This document shows positions 7,956 to 16,924 of a stretch of 64,000 nt of DNA, piece after piece. The DNA is taken from assembly GCF_045999315.1 (NCBI RefSeq), contig NZ_CP174607.1, positions 2,232,001-2,296,000 of the forward strand, read 5' to 3'. The stretch's first letter is position 1, and the number at the start of each line of letters is the position of its first letter. The DNA comes from Peredibacter sp045999315. Lineage in GTDB: Bacteria; Bdellovibrionota; Bacteriovoracia; Bacteriovoracales; Bacteriovoracaceae. Position numbers and translations under genes: made by a program. Below the pieces are notes generated by a model that did no database searches, was not told the origin of the DNA, and saw nothing but the letters and a program-made list of their open reading frames with translations.

Positions 7956-9284
7956 TTAGGCCCCCATCTTTGAGACCATTAACCTTCTCACATACTCAAT
8001 ATGCGAGCGAAGCATATAAAACTGATCTGCGAGAATCGCTTTAACCTTCATACGCTGAACTTCTTTTTCAATGTTTTCAAACTGCTCATAAAGCGCTTTT
8101 AGTTTTTCCACATCGTTCTCGTACATAAACTTCTCTTCGAGTTTCAGAAGCGCACGGTAACGTCTGCGGATACGAAGATTACCAAACCAACGGAAGATCG
8201 CCGGAATACTACGTACGGCCGGAACAAGTAAGATCAGCATTGGTAGGAAAGAAATAAGGATTCGATTCAGGAGACTTGCCATCCAGAATGGAAGGTAGCG
8301 ATAGAGGAAGCCCTTACCAGACTTATAGAAGCGATGAGCGTCATCACTTAATGGAATTTTATTCTCGGCCGCCACGGGAAACTCATTACGCTTTTTGAAG
8401 ACTCCCGCATTTCCATGAATATCCATTGCCGCATCTAAAATCATATCAGATAGAGCAGGGTGAAGATCCTTAGTGGCAATAAGTTCAACCATAGGTCCAA
8501 TGAGAGTTATATTCTCAGAAGGAATGTTCTTCTCAAAGTTTAGAACCCCTTCTGGAACTTCTAACTTGTGAAGGATATCAATCTTACGAATATAAGCGTT
8601 GGCGTTCTTAAAGTTCATGAGTCTAATGTCGTCAGAGTTCATAAGCTTTCTCAGAACATCAAGAGAGGCGTCTTCTCCCATCAGGAAAGCGCCGTCGATT
8701 TTCTTCCCAAGTAGTGCCTTGCTGACTTCTTCGCCTTCTAAGGTTACGAGGTTTGGACCTTCAGTGATTCCATTGAGTTTTAAAATCTTGAGCGCAAGTT
8801 TACGAGCACCAGAACCTTCGGAGCTAATCGCAATCGTTTTACCTTTCATCTCATACATGCGCTCAATCGGCTTACCACGGTAGAAAAAGAAAAGAGGCTG
8901 GTGGCTAATTCCACCAAGAGAAATAAGACGTCTGTATTTCTTGCCGTCTTCCTCAGACCCGCTTTGAACAAGCGCAAGATCAATCTTAGTGTCTTTCTCG
9001 TAGATACGGTTCAGGTTATCGAGAGAGCCATTTGAAGGAAGGACATTAACTTTGATACCGTTCTTTCCAAGGGCCTTCTGATATTTCATAGCGATTCCGT
9101 GAAAAATACTTCCTTCAGGACCGGAAATGAAAGTAAGTTCAGTAGGAGGAGCGCTCCGTACGAAGAACACAATCCCGGTGAAGATAATGGCACTCGAGAC
9201 GAGAATAATGGATAGGGCCACAGTTGGTCCTAGATCAAAATATTCCATTAGGGTGTTAAGACTTCTACGATAAGCTTTGTTCAT
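7956..9284 (-). CDS. TAXI-family TRAP solute-binding protein, membrane-anchored
   Basis: 442 residues. An N-terminal membrane segment (about 20-42) is followed by a periplasmic TAXI-type substrate-binding domain: LTFISGPEGSIFHGIAMKYQK, VLPSNGSLDNLNRI, IDLALVQSG and TIAISSEGSGARKLALKIL. Unusually, a second membrane segment (about 335-362) and a charged cytosolic tail of some 75 residues (RRRYRALLKLEEKF) follow. No TRAP permease gene lies nearby, so it may act as a sensor or scaffold rather than as a transporter subunit. It lies 8 nt downstream of the exported protein gene at 9293-10672, probably in one operon. Confidence 0.8.
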   Translation of the reverse strand: MNKAYRRSLNTLMEYFDLGPTVALSIILVSSAIIFTGIVFFVRSAPPTELTFISGPEGSIFHGIAMKYQKALGKNGIKVNVLPSNGSLDNLNRIYEKDTKIDLALVQSGSEEDGKKYRRLISLGGISHQPLFFFYRGKPIERMYEMKGKTIAISSEGSGARKLALKILKLNGITEGPNLVTLEGEEVSKALLGKKIDGAFLMGEDASLDVLRKLMNSDDIRLMNFKNANAYIRKIDILHKLEVPEGVLNFEKNIPSENITLIGPMVELIATKDLHPALSDMILDAAMDIHGNAGVFKKRNEFPVAAENKIPLSDDAHRFYKSGKGFLYRYLPFWMASLLNRILISFLPMLILLVPAVRSIPAIFRWFGNLRIRRRYRALLKLEEKFMYENDVEKLKALYEQFENIEKEVQRMKVKAILADQFYMLRSHIEYVRRLMVSKMGA

Positions 9285-9292
9285 ATGTCTCT

Positions 9293-10672
9293 CTATTGAA
9301 TGCGACCAATTTTCAGCATGAAGTTACGATCACGAACATCGACACCAACAAGATGGAAATTCGGAAGTGCTGGAATTAGTTTTTCTGGTTTGATTTTTAC
9401 TTGAAGAACTCGACTGTGATCTTTGTTACCAAGGTACTTATAAGTCGCAATTCCACTCAGGGCGTTCTTTAAACGACTTTTTACGGCCGTAAGGACCACT
9501 GGAGTCAGAAATTTAAGATCTACATTCATCACTTCTAACTGACGAAGGCGTACTTCAAAAATATCAGGATCGGTTGAAGTAAAATCCACCAGACCTTCAA
9601 AGGGAATGTCCCAGAAGAGTTTACTAATCTTGCCGGTGACGTGAATTCCCCCATTCTTAAAACGGATTTTAAAATCTTTAATAGAGTCACCGATCTTTGC
9701 TTTTTCTTTTTCGAGCATCATCTTGCTGGTAAACAAGTCTTGGCTCAGACGAATCATGAGAGAAGGGGGGATTTTATAATGAATAGGTTTACGAGGAGTT
9801 TTCTTAACTGCCGGGGGAGCTTCAGTCACCATTGTATTGATGTCGAAGACCAAAAAGTTTTCACCACTATTGTCTGGATTATTATTTCCGACGCGAATTC
9901 CACTTAGTTCAATGTCTTTAAGGTATGGCACAAGTTTACTGAGTTTAAGCTTCAGCATAAGAGTGTTGCCAGTGGCCTGAATCTCATTGTTGAGGTTGAA
10001 GTCTTTCTCACTCGAGAAAGCAAAGATACTGTTGAGGGCCTTGGCAGTACGACCGAAGTTCTCACGTTCTAGTTCAGTTGAAGCAATTTGAAGTTCTAAA
10101 GACTTCTTCCCGCTTTTTAAAACGGCCAGAGCATCCGGGTTCTTTTCAGTGGCGATAGAAGAATTAGCGACTTTTAGAAGAGCTTTATACTTTGCGATCT
10201 TGCGATCAAAAGTAGAGAAGTCACCGGAAAGAGCTGCGAGATATCCACGAGTGGCCGCAAGACCAAGAGACAGAAGCTGAACCGGAATTACCACGCGGTC
10301 ACGTTTTGGATTCCTAGAATTCGCTTGATAGAAATAAGTTTCAGAAAGAGGGAACTCAAGGATCAGGTGCTTATGCTGACTGATCTTAGGAAGAATTGAC
10401 AGCTGAAACTTAAAACGGGCGAGATCGCGTTCAATCCCAATGGCACGCATATCATCCAGAGGAAGTTGGAAATCGCCTTGAAGTAGCATCTTGCTTGAAA
10501 CCGGATCGAGTTTCATTTTGAGGTTCTGAACCAGATCAGACTTCGCTAAATGTCCTGCCAACTGTTCATTGATAAAGGCCTCAGAAATGAAGATGCTTGC
10601 GACCTTACTTTCAAAAAGGTTTTGGGCGTGCACGAAGCTCGAAAAAAAGAGGGCAAGAACGATGTATTTCAT
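9293..10672 (-). CDS. Large exported protein of unknown function
   Basis: 459 residues from the chosen ATG, which gives a clean signal peptide (MKYIVLALFFSSFVHAQ, cleavage after VHA). An upstream in-frame ATG would add 15 residues before it without a signal, and no good ribosome site marks either. The mature part alternates amphipathic strands and helices with repeated LKLKLSKLVPYLKDIELSGIRV-like segments, reminiscent of lipid- or LPS-binding beta-grooved proteins (AsmA or tubular lipid-binding types), but this is only a resemblance. It is probably co-transcribed with the TAXI protein. Confidence 0.65.
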   Translation of the reverse strand: MKYIVLALFFSSFVHAQNLFESKVASIFISEAFINEQLAGHLAKSDLVQNLKMKLDPVSSKMLLQGDFQLPLDDMRAIGIERDLARFKFQLSILPKISQHKHLILEFPLSETYFYQANSRNPKRDRVVIPVQLLSLGLAATRGYLAALSGDFSTFDRKIAKYKALLKVANSSIATEKNPDALAVLKSGKKSLELQIASTELERENFGRTAKALNSIFAFSSEKDFNLNNEIQATGNTLMLKLKLSKLVPYLKDIELSGIRVGNNNPDNSGENFLVFDINTMVTEAPPAVKKTPRKPIHYKIPPSLMIRLSQDLFTSKMMLEKEKAKIGDSIKDFKIRFKNGGIHVTGKISKLFWDIPFEGLVDFTSTDPDIFEVRLRQLEVMNVDLKFLTPVVLTAVKSRLKNALSGIATYKYLGNKDHSRVLQVKIKPEKLIPALPNFHLVGVDVRDRNFMLKIGRIQ

Positions 10673-10733
10673 AGGGGAAATCATAGCAACTGGAGCGGGC
10701 CAGTGACAAGAATACACCCACGATAAATAAAAA

Positions 10734-11705
10734 TTATGTTTTGAGAAATGTCTTATAGTTCATGAGAACAATCGCTGCCAAGATCAGGAATACTCCAACC
10801 CATTGGACTGGATTCACAACCTCACCTAAGAACGTGAAGGCGATACACATGGCCACAGGTAGTTCTACCGAAGATAGGATGCTTCCGAGGCCGACTCCAA
10901 CAATGGGAAACCCTTTGTTGAGCATGACCGGCGGGATCACGGTCCCAAAAATGGCCACAATCAGACCATAAGTGAGAAAAATCTTTGGATCAAAGGCCTT
11001 ATTGCGAATGAATTCTTCACCCACCAGGTTGAGATTCAAGTAATGTGGCCCAATCTGAGTAAGCAATGTGAAAAGCAGAACGACAATCACTCCACCATAC
11101 AACATGATCTTACTGCGTTTAACAGGTGCCAGATGAGAAGCGACACTATTTGTAGAGTAAAGGGTCCAGCTAAATGACATGGCGGTGAGAATACCCAGAA
11201 CCAGTCCTCGGATATCAATAGATAAATTCGAGGAACCCAGGACTTTAGTCGCGAGGAGTGTTCCGAAAATAATGAAGGCCACTGCCGCGATTTTTTCTAA
11301 ACTTGGAAGGCGCTTCGTTTGAAAAGCTTCAACGATAATTCCCATCCAAACCGATTGCATCAGAAGAACCACGCCAATAGAAGCATCAATATATTGAACC
11401 GAGAGATAGTAGAGCACACTCGTAAGAGCAATCGGAATCCCTGCGATCATGAGCTTCTTGATATCAGACGATGTCGCTTTTTGCGCATTCTTTGACAGGA
11501 AGAAATCCAAGATGGTGAGAATGAGAGCGCCCCAGATAAATTGAGAGAATGTCACTTCGGCGGTCGTGAAGTTTTGCTTGTAAGCGAGTTTTACAAACGT
11601 TGAAAGCATTCCGTAACTTGAGGAACCGATCAAGATAAAAAGAATACCCGAGGTAAGGTTTTGATTAAGTGAATGTGATTCAGCTTGATAAGCATGAGTG
11701 GCCAT
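10734..11705 (-). CDS. EamA/DMT-family transporter
   Basis: 323 residues with about ten hydrophobic segments arranged as two EamA repeats. Repeat one begins GILFILIGSSSYGMLSTFVK, and repeat two begins GLVLGILTAMSFSWTLYS. The end, SSVELPVAMCIAFTFLGEVVNPVQWVGVFLILAAIVLM, is the typical DMT closing motif. It should export or import a small metabolite across the inner membrane; the substrate cannot be predicted. It is a single gene, separated by 60 nt from the exported protein gene downstream. Confidence 0.88.
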   Translation of the reverse strand: MATHAYQAESHSLNQNLTSGILFILIGSSSYGMLSTFVKLAYKQNFTTAEVTFSQFIWGALILTILDFFLSKNAQKATSSDIKKLMIAGIPIALTSVLYYLSVQYIDASIGVVLLMQSVWMGIIVEAFQTKRLPSLEKIAAVAFIIFGTLLATKVLGSSNLSIDIRGLVLGILTAMSFSWTLYSTNSVASHLAPVKRSKIMLYGGVIVVLLFTLLTQIGPHYLNLNLVGEEFIRNKAFDPKIFLTYGLIVAIFGTVIPPVMLNKGFPIVGVGLGSILSSVELPVAMCIAFTFLGEVVNPVQWVGVFLILAAIVLMNYKTFLKT

Positions 11706-11801
11706 TAAAAACTTCCAGTTTAATTTGGAGTTCCAATAGTCAACTCTTTAAGGCAGTTGGTAGAGACGTTCAACCGTATTATGAACTTATATCAGGACTA
11801 A

Positions 11802-11822
11802 CAGGGCCGAAATTACGCCCTG
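11802..11822 (-). terminator. Hairpin terminator after thiolase-like gene
   Basis: A 6-bp GC stem (CAGGGC / GCCCTG) with a 9-nt loop lies 6 nt past the stop codon of the minus-strand gene. On the plus strand it is followed by TTTTATTA, so it may work in either direction. Confidence 0.55.
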
Positions 11823-11827
11823 TTTTA

Positions 11828-12889
11828 TTATTTGTAAAGTAGAAGTGTAATTCCTTGCTGGTTCCCCAGTGAACCATTTCCATGAACAAGTCCTAGATGT
11901 GCTTTTTTTGAAGACATAAGTCTTTCTCTCATCACAATTAAAGAGTTTAAAGAGGTAAGATTCCAAGCGGCCTTTCCAAGATTTAGTCCGCCAGTAATAG
12001 TCACTTCATGTTTTGTTAAAAGCTCTTTAATCTCACTCATATTTTTTACGAGACCCAGGCGATAAATAAGTCCCATTGGTACTACTGGGTAGCAAGTATA
12101 GGCATCCAGGAGCGCGCGACCTTTTAGGAACTCTGCTTTGAAATCTGTCTTTGATTCTGCCAGGGCCTTGTTGATAGTGCGTTTTAAGTGCAGATAAGGA
12201 GCGATTTTTGGAAGAGATTCCATTCCATCAACGGAGAGTTTTGTGAAAGCGTTACCAATAATCTGAACACGCTTTCTCTTGGGGACTTTAAGAGTGTCCG
12301 CAATCTTTTCGTTCGTGAGAATGATTTGCCCTGAATAGTCCACGTTAGGATTCGCGCAGTCCACGCCTCTGAAATATTTAGTGAGTGGTTGAAACCAGCG
12401 TTCATCAGGTAGATGTCCTTCAGGATTAATCTTCTTCCAGGTCTTCACGTAATTATCAAAGAGAGCATCTCTGATTTCGAAGAACTCTTTCTCACTGAGT
12501 TTATGGTAGCGAAGAAATAGGGGAACAAGCTTATCGTAGCCTTCGAGCGGAGTGAATTTCTTATTATAGAGTTTCATGAAGCCTTCGCGGGCCCCTTTCT
12601 CATAACCGGTCTTTAGGTAATCAGTTCCTTTAATGACAACGACATCGGCCTTCTTTGAAGAGAGAAGTTTTCTGGCCTTCTCTACAGCAGCGTTTGCCGA
12701 AGCTCCGCTTTTGAACTGTAGTGGTTGTAGTTTATCTTCCCAGCGCTTGGCGAGGTTTACGATTTCAAGAGTAACGATGCGGAGGTCTTTCTTCTTGGCC
12801 AACGTCAGGACTTTTTCCGTCTCTGTGTGAGAGCCCTTATTGTCTACGATGCGGTCGCCGGCGATGATAAAGGTCTTTGTTTTAGTCAT
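11828..12889 (-). CDS. Thiolase-superfamily-like protein, divergent
   Basis: 353 residues. The C-terminal part recalls SCP2/acetyl-CoA acetyltransferase-like thiolases: LLDAYTCYPVVPMGLIYRLG, then TITGGLNLGKAAWNLTSLNSLIVMRERL, and GLVHGNGSLGNQQGITLL, in the positions of the thiolase substrate-loop, TGG and C-terminal GNGG motifs. The expected N-terminal catalytic Cys block is not obvious, although AKKKDLRIV and KADVVVIKGTDYLKTG outline a thiolase-like fold. It may be a catalytically altered acyl-CoA enzyme. The ATG used avoids a GTG nine bases upstream; a weak AAGTGAAC precedes it. Confidence 0.6.
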   Translation of the reverse strand: MTKTKTFIIAGDRIVDNKGSHTETEKVLTLAKKKDLRIVTLEIVNLAKRWEDKLQPLQFKSGASANAAVEKARKLLSSKKADVVVIKGTDYLKTGYEKGAREGFMKLYNKKFTPLEGYDKLVPLFLRYHKLSEKEFFEIRDALFDNYVKTWKKINPEGHLPDERWFQPLTKYFRGVDCANPNVDYSGQIILTNEKIADTLKVPKRKRVQIIGNAFTKLSVDGMESLPKIAPYLHLKRTINKALAESKTDFKAEFLKGRALLDAYTCYPVVPMGLIYRLGLVKNMSEIKELLTKHEVTITGGLNLGKAAWNLTSLNSLIVMRERLMSSKKAHLGLVHGNGSLGNQQGITLLLYK

Positions 12890-13008
12890 AATGTTCACTT
12901 TTTAGACAGTGGCCAAACTCTATAACTAATCTTACGGCTATCTCCGCGATTTTTGAATCCAATTTCTGGTACGCGAGTTGCTTATATCTCCCGAAATAGG
13001 AGAATCCC

Positions 13009-13422
13009 ATGAAAGTCCTGTGCTTACTTAGCTTACTGTTCGTCCTTCCATTTGTTGGGCAGAAGGCCCACGCCTTCAACGGTCACGGTAAATTTAAAGT
13101 CGAAATGGTTAAGCCTTGGGGAGAGTTCGGTTTTCGTGCCTTAGGAAAAGGGACCGATATTAAAGAAATGCGTTTTGATTGTAGTCAAAACTCGGATGTG
13201 GGCCTTGTGGTTAGCGTGGTTAATAATTACGGGAAGAGAAGTAATATCGTACTACCAGGTGAAAAACTTGGTTCTGATAAATTCAAATGCCAAGCAACTC
13301 TTAAGAAATATTTTGAAAATGTTCATACGGAGCGAGGGCTTGCGAGCTTGAAAGATAAGAGCAAGCACAGAACATTAGATCTGACTATTGCTGAAGGAAA
13401 GAAAACCTTGAGTTTTAGATAG
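13009..13422 (+). CDS. Small secreted protein
   Basis: 137 residues with a good signal peptide (1-22, cleavage after AHA) and AGGAG 8 nt before the ATG. The mature part (about 115 residues) has a beta-rich pattern with two Cys residues (FDCSQNS, FKCQATL) that may pair, and a basic C-terminus. I recognise no domain. It is divergent from the thiolase-like gene and ends 21 nt before the restriction endonuclease-like gene. Confidence 0.75.
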   Translation: MKVLCLLSLLFVLPFVGQKAHAFNGHGKFKVEMVKPWGEFGFRALGKGTDIKEMRFDCSQNSDVGLVVSVVNNYGKRSNIVLPGEKLGSDKFKCQATLKKYFENVHTERGLASLKDKSKHRTLDLTIAEGKKTLSFR

Positions 13423-13443
13423 TTCCCCACGATAAGCATTTAA

Positions 13444-14472
13444 ATGAAAAGTGCGAAGCTAAAAAAGAAAGAAATTGAAAAGGCCCGTTTAAGTCTTCAT
13501 GTTCCTTTGGAGGTTGAAGACCATTCTTACAGTAATGAAGAGCTACGCTACCTTCTTCTAGAAGCACTTGTAGGTATTTCTACAGCAGGAATGGCCAATA
13601 AAACGCGATCAAAGTTTGTTAAGCAAGAAGTCTGTAAAGCTTTGGGATATGAAGTTCCAAAAACATTCAAGAGGACTAAACCTCGATTCTTGTCACAAAA
13701 TTTTGATCTGATCGTACAGCAAAGAAACAATCTCCAGATTTGGAATGAAGAAGTCCTACCAAATAGACGCTATGTCTTTGTTCTGGTGAATGATGAAGGT
13801 CACGTTTATGAAATCAAAATTTTAATTGGTGAAGAACTAAAAGTATTAGATAAAACGGGTACCTTAACGCATAAATATCAAGCCAGATTAAATGAACTCG
13901 TAGGATGCCCTGATATTTTCTCTAAGTCTGACTCAGAAAGGTTACAACCATTTTTAAGTGCCACTAATCCTAAAAAGTTCTCCACACGTCCTTCAGAGTC
14001 TCCATTAACTGGGGAGATCTTGAGTACAGCAGAAATTGTTAAAAGACTAAAGAGTGTCATAAACAAAGAATTTATTAATGATGGGCCCAATCAGGACAGA
14101 GTGAGAGGAACGATCATTCATAGAGAAGTCTGCCGTTTGCTTGGATATGAGTTTTCTGACAATGGACAGTTCCCAGACGTTCTTTCGCAACTTCTTGAAG
14201 TAAAACTTCAAACATCTCCAACCATTGATCTAGGTCTTGTCTTGCCTACGGATGAGACAACTCTGTTAAAACTAGAAGGCACCGAAATTCGCAATTGTGA
14301 CGTGAGATACATCGTCTTTGAAGCTGAAGTAACTGAAAAAGGCTTTCTGGTGAAGAATTTTGCCATTGGAACAGGAGCGGACTTTTTCACTCGATTCCGT
14401 CAGTTTGGAGGCAAGGTAAAGAACAGTAAGATTCAAATACCACTCCCGAAATCTTTTTTTGAAAAGGTTTAG
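13444..14472 (+). CDS. Putative type II restriction endonuclease with internal duplication
   Basis: 342 residues, encoded tail-to-tail with an adenine methyltransferase (4-nt overlap). The second half has a PD-(D/E)XK-type core: Pro244-Asp245, then Glu252 and Lys254 (FPDVLSQLLEVKLQ), then a beta strand. The first half repeats the pattern: FVKQEVCKALGYE (58-70) matches IIHREVCRLLGYE (224-236), and RFLSQNFDLIVQQ matches PDVLSQLLEVKLQ. In this first copy the acidic and Lys positions have become Arg81 and Ile90. One active and one decayed nuclease module is the simplest reading. Recognition sequence unknown. No clear Shine-Dalgarno precedes the ATG. Confidence 0.7.
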   Translation: MKSAKLKKKEIEKARLSLHVPLEVEDHSYSNEELRYLLLEALVGISTAGMANKTRSKFVKQEVCKALGYEVPKTFKRTKPRFLSQNFDLIVQQRNNLQIWNEEVLPNRRYVFVLVNDEGHVYEIKILIGEELKVLDKTGTLTHKYQARLNELVGCPDIFSKSDSERLQPFLSATNPKKFSTRPSESPLTGEILSTAEIVKRLKSVINKEFINDGPNQDRVRGTIIHREVCRLLGYEFSDNGQFPDVLSQLLEVKLQTSPTIDLGLVLPTDETTLLKLEGTEIRNCDVRYIVFEAEVTEKGFLVKNFAIGTGADFFTRFRQFGGKVKNSKIQIPLPKSFFEKV

Positions 14473-16142
14473 TCCTTAATGCCGAAGGCCTGATAAATCA
14501 AATTGTCTAGATTGGCTTCCAACGAATCAGTATTGCCTGGCTTCGCTTCAAAAATCTTCTTGGTTAAAGAAATGATTTTCTTCTTTTCGCTGGCATTAAG
14601 CTTTGGAATGGGAAACTGCTCCACGTATTGAGTCATGAATCTTCTTCTTCCAGAGTAAAGCTTATTATTGAACTTATGGTCGTAGAAATCTTCAATGAAC
14701 TTTGAATTTGCGACTGCCAGAACAAGCCAAATGTCTTCCTCGTTCTGTTCCTCATTGAGAGTGATCCAGTAACAGTCTCCATTTACAATGGCCCCACTGT
14801 TATCGAGCCAGAAAGTTGGTCTTTCACAAATGTCTCTGAAAACGATCTTAGGTTTTGACCAGAGAGATGGCTCCTGAGGGACCCAAATTTCATACCAGTT
14901 TCTGCCGGCCTCAATTAGGTATTCTCTCGCTTGGAGCTGCTTTTTGTGAGAGTTAAGATATTTCCAGGTCTTTGGAAATTTACTTAAGTCGATGGCGACT
15001 TTTTTACCCTTCACTGATTCGTGAGTGTAAAGAATTTCCCTTGTATTTCCCTCGTTCTCTTTAAATCTTTCAGCAAAGTGATGAGTAATCAGTTTTTTTA
15101 GAATGTTTTTCTCTGGTCTTTGATCTGGAGATAAAGAGCTCCAGTTTTTACTAATAAATACTTTATCGGCCGTGGTCTTAACACCAACTCTGATTTTTCC
15201 AATTTGGCCGAATGAACAGAAAGTGTTTTCTTCCACCTTGCGGGCCCACTCATCCGTATCATCATTTGATATAGACCATACTACTCTTTGATCACTTTCT
15301 TCTCTTAAAAGACCGTTCTTTACTTCAAAGGTTTGGTCACCAATTCGGTATAATCCATTGCCTTGAAGAACTGCAGTGTAAACATCTTTGCAATCAGCAG
15401 TTTGAGTTGATTTCGATGAATAAATTGAGGCGAATTTAGATTTTTGTTGTTCTGATTCTTTTAGCTTAAATACTAAGACTGCAGGTAGGACGGCCGCTTC
15501 AAAAATTTTTGTATCACCAAAATCATAAATTTCAGCAAACGAATAATCTTTTAATAATCCGCTTCGTACCGGGGCCCCTGATTTTGTTGTCATGAAGCGA
15601 TTAGAGACAATGAAACCGGCCACTGATTCACTGTGCATGTATTTTTGAATACCCATCAAGAAGACGTAGTATAAATCAATCCTTCCTTCCAGTGAGTATT
15701 GCTCACTTAGAGATGAAGTGTTTTTTGTGCCAAGTGCTTGAGTGCGAACATAGGGAGGGTTTGCAATGACTAAGTCAAACTTACTGTTCACGTCGCTCGT
15801 CGTGAAATCTTTTTGTTCGATACGAACTTCGAGACCAGACTTTATTTCTTTTATTCTTTTAGTGGCCGATTTGATGGCCTCTTTATCAATGTCAAGGCCA
15901 TAGACTTTTACATCAATTCCCTTGGCCAAGATCTTCTGCGCAAGACTTTTTAAAAGTTCTCCATCTCCTACGGCAGGATCAAAAATAGAAATAACTTTTT
16001 TAGATTTTAGATTAAAGCTTGAAAGGATTCTGTCGGCGGTGAAATCAGCAAGTTCTTTTGGAGTATAGTGAACTCCATTGAGCTTTTTATCATCATGAAT
16101 TTGATATTTGCCTTTGATTTCTCTGGCCTGTACGAGTTCCAT
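14469..16142 (-). CDS. N6-adenine DNA methyltransferase, TaqI/Eco57I-like
   Basis: 557 residues. Motif I for SAM binding is FDPAVGDGELL (54-64), preceded by the GVHYTPKELADF motif typical of TaqI-like enzymes. The catalytic motif IV NPPY is at 128-131. About 300 residues of C-terminal target-recognition domain follow (ending RRFMTQYVEQFPIPKL, the TaqI-C type block). It should methylate adenine in the site cut by the neighbouring nuclease. Convergent arrangement with overlapping stops means that the nuclease and methylase have separate promoters. No controller gene is seen. Confidence 0.9.
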   Translation of the reverse strand: MELVQAREIKGKYQIHDDKKLNGVHYTPKELADFTADRILSSFNLKSKKVISIFDPAVGDGELLKSLAQKILAKGIDVKVYGLDIDKEAIKSATKRIKEIKSGLEVRIEQKDFTTSDVNSKFDLVIANPPYVRTQALGTKNTSSLSEQYSLEGRIDLYYVFLMGIQKYMHSESVAGFIVSNRFMTTKSGAPVRSGLLKDYSFAEIYDFGDTKIFEAAVLPAVLVFKLKESEQQKSKFASIYSSKSTQTADCKDVYTAVLQGNGLYRIGDQTFEVKNGLLREESDQRVVWSISNDDTDEWARKVEENTFCSFGQIGKIRVGVKTTADKVFISKNWSSLSPDQRPEKNILKKLITHHFAERFKENEGNTREILYTHESVKGKKVAIDLSKFPKTWKYLNSHKKQLQAREYLIEAGRNWYEIWVPQEPSLWSKPKIVFRDICERPTFWLDNSGAIVNGDCYWITLNEEQNEEDIWLVLAVANSKFIEDFYDHKFNNKLYSGRRRFMTQYVEQFPIPKLNASEKKKIISLTKKIFEAKPGNTDSLEANLDNLIYQAFGIKD

Positions 16143-16320
16143 TTTTCTTCCTGTCGCTGCTTAAAGTCATCGTAGAATGCGAGACACAAATCAACAAGCT
16201 GAAAGCTGCAAGTTTGCATATTGAATGATTGCGTCATAATGCATGGAGAGATGTATTTTCGTCTACTTAGCGAATTGACGATAGGGGGAGGTCCATAAAT
16301 AATTTGAACAGGAGAAATGT

Positions 16321-16743
16321 ATGCCAAAACCAGCAACGGGTAAGTGTCTCTGTGGTTCTGTTGGGGTGGCCTTCACCTATGCGAACGATCATTTCTACGC
16401 CTGCCACTGCGGAATGTGCAGAAGATGGGGAGGAGGTCCTGCGCTCACTGTAGATACGAGCAATGACCTTAGATTTTCAGGCGAAGAATTTATCAGCGTC
16501 TTCAATTCATCTGACTGGGCCGAACGTGGATTCTGTAAACAATGTGGAACACATCTGTTCTATCGAGTTAAAGAATCTGGTTTTACAAATATCTCACTTG
16601 GAATTCTCGACAATAGCGAACATTTGAAATTTCACTCTCAAATTTTCATTGATAAAAAGCCTAAGCATTATCATTTTTCGGAACAGACAGAGACTTTGAC
16701 GGAAAGGGAAGTTCAAGAAAAGTATTCAATTCCTAAGATCTGA
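16321..16743 (+). CDS. GFA family zinc-binding protein
   Basis: 140 residues with the GFA (Gfa/CENP-V-like) fold: KCLCGSVGVAF, then ACHCGMCRRWGG and FCKQCGTHLFYRV, supplying the Cys ligands of two zinc sites. Some family members help glutathione trap formaldehyde, but most are uncharacterised, so activity is not assigned. AGGAGA 7 nt upstream supports the start. It is a single gene between the methyltransferase promoter and a terminator hairpin. Confidence 0.9.
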   Translation: MPKPATGKCLCGSVGVAFTYANDHFYACHCGMCRRWGGGPALTVDTSNDLRFSGEEFISVFNSSDWAERGFCKQCGTHLFYRVKESGFTNISLGILDNSEHLKFHSQIFIDKKPKHYHFSEQTETLTEREVQEKYSIPKI

Positions 16744-16745
16744 AG

Positions 16746-16766
16746 CGGAGGGGAATCACCCCTCCG
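16746..16766. terminator. Hairpin between convergent genes
   Basis: A perfect 8-bp stem (CGGAGGGG / CCCCTCCG) with a 5-nt loop lies 2 nt after the GFA stop and overlaps the last codon of the small minus-strand gene. T tracts are short. Confidence 0.55.
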
Positions 16767-16884
16767 AATAAACATATCTCACTACAGGTGCTTCATTCGT
16801 CTCTGTTACTTGTTTGTGTTCAGTCATGTGAAAAACGAGCATTAAAAACACGCCCCATGAGATAAAATTAATCGCTGCCCTCAT
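16756..16884 (-). CDS. Small membrane protein, 42 aa
   Basis: A 42-residue protein with one hydrophobic segment (INFISWGVFLMLVFHM) and a hydrophilic tail ending VVRYVYSEG. A strong AGGAGG lies 6 nt upstream of the ATG, which makes this a better start than the ATG 21 codons further up. I recognise no family. It is likely a single-pass inner membrane protein. Confidence 0.65.
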   Translation of the reverse strand: MRAAINFISWGVFLMLVFHMTEHKQVTETNEAPVVRYVYSEG

Positions 16885-16924
16885 ATGTGTCCTCCTGGTT
16901 GGATACAAAGTAGCAACGAAATCT

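Noticed and set aside
16007..16336. Minus-strand frame at the methyltransferase start
   Set aside because: It overlaps the first codons of the methyltransferase in another frame; the region 16143-16320 otherwise shows no gene.
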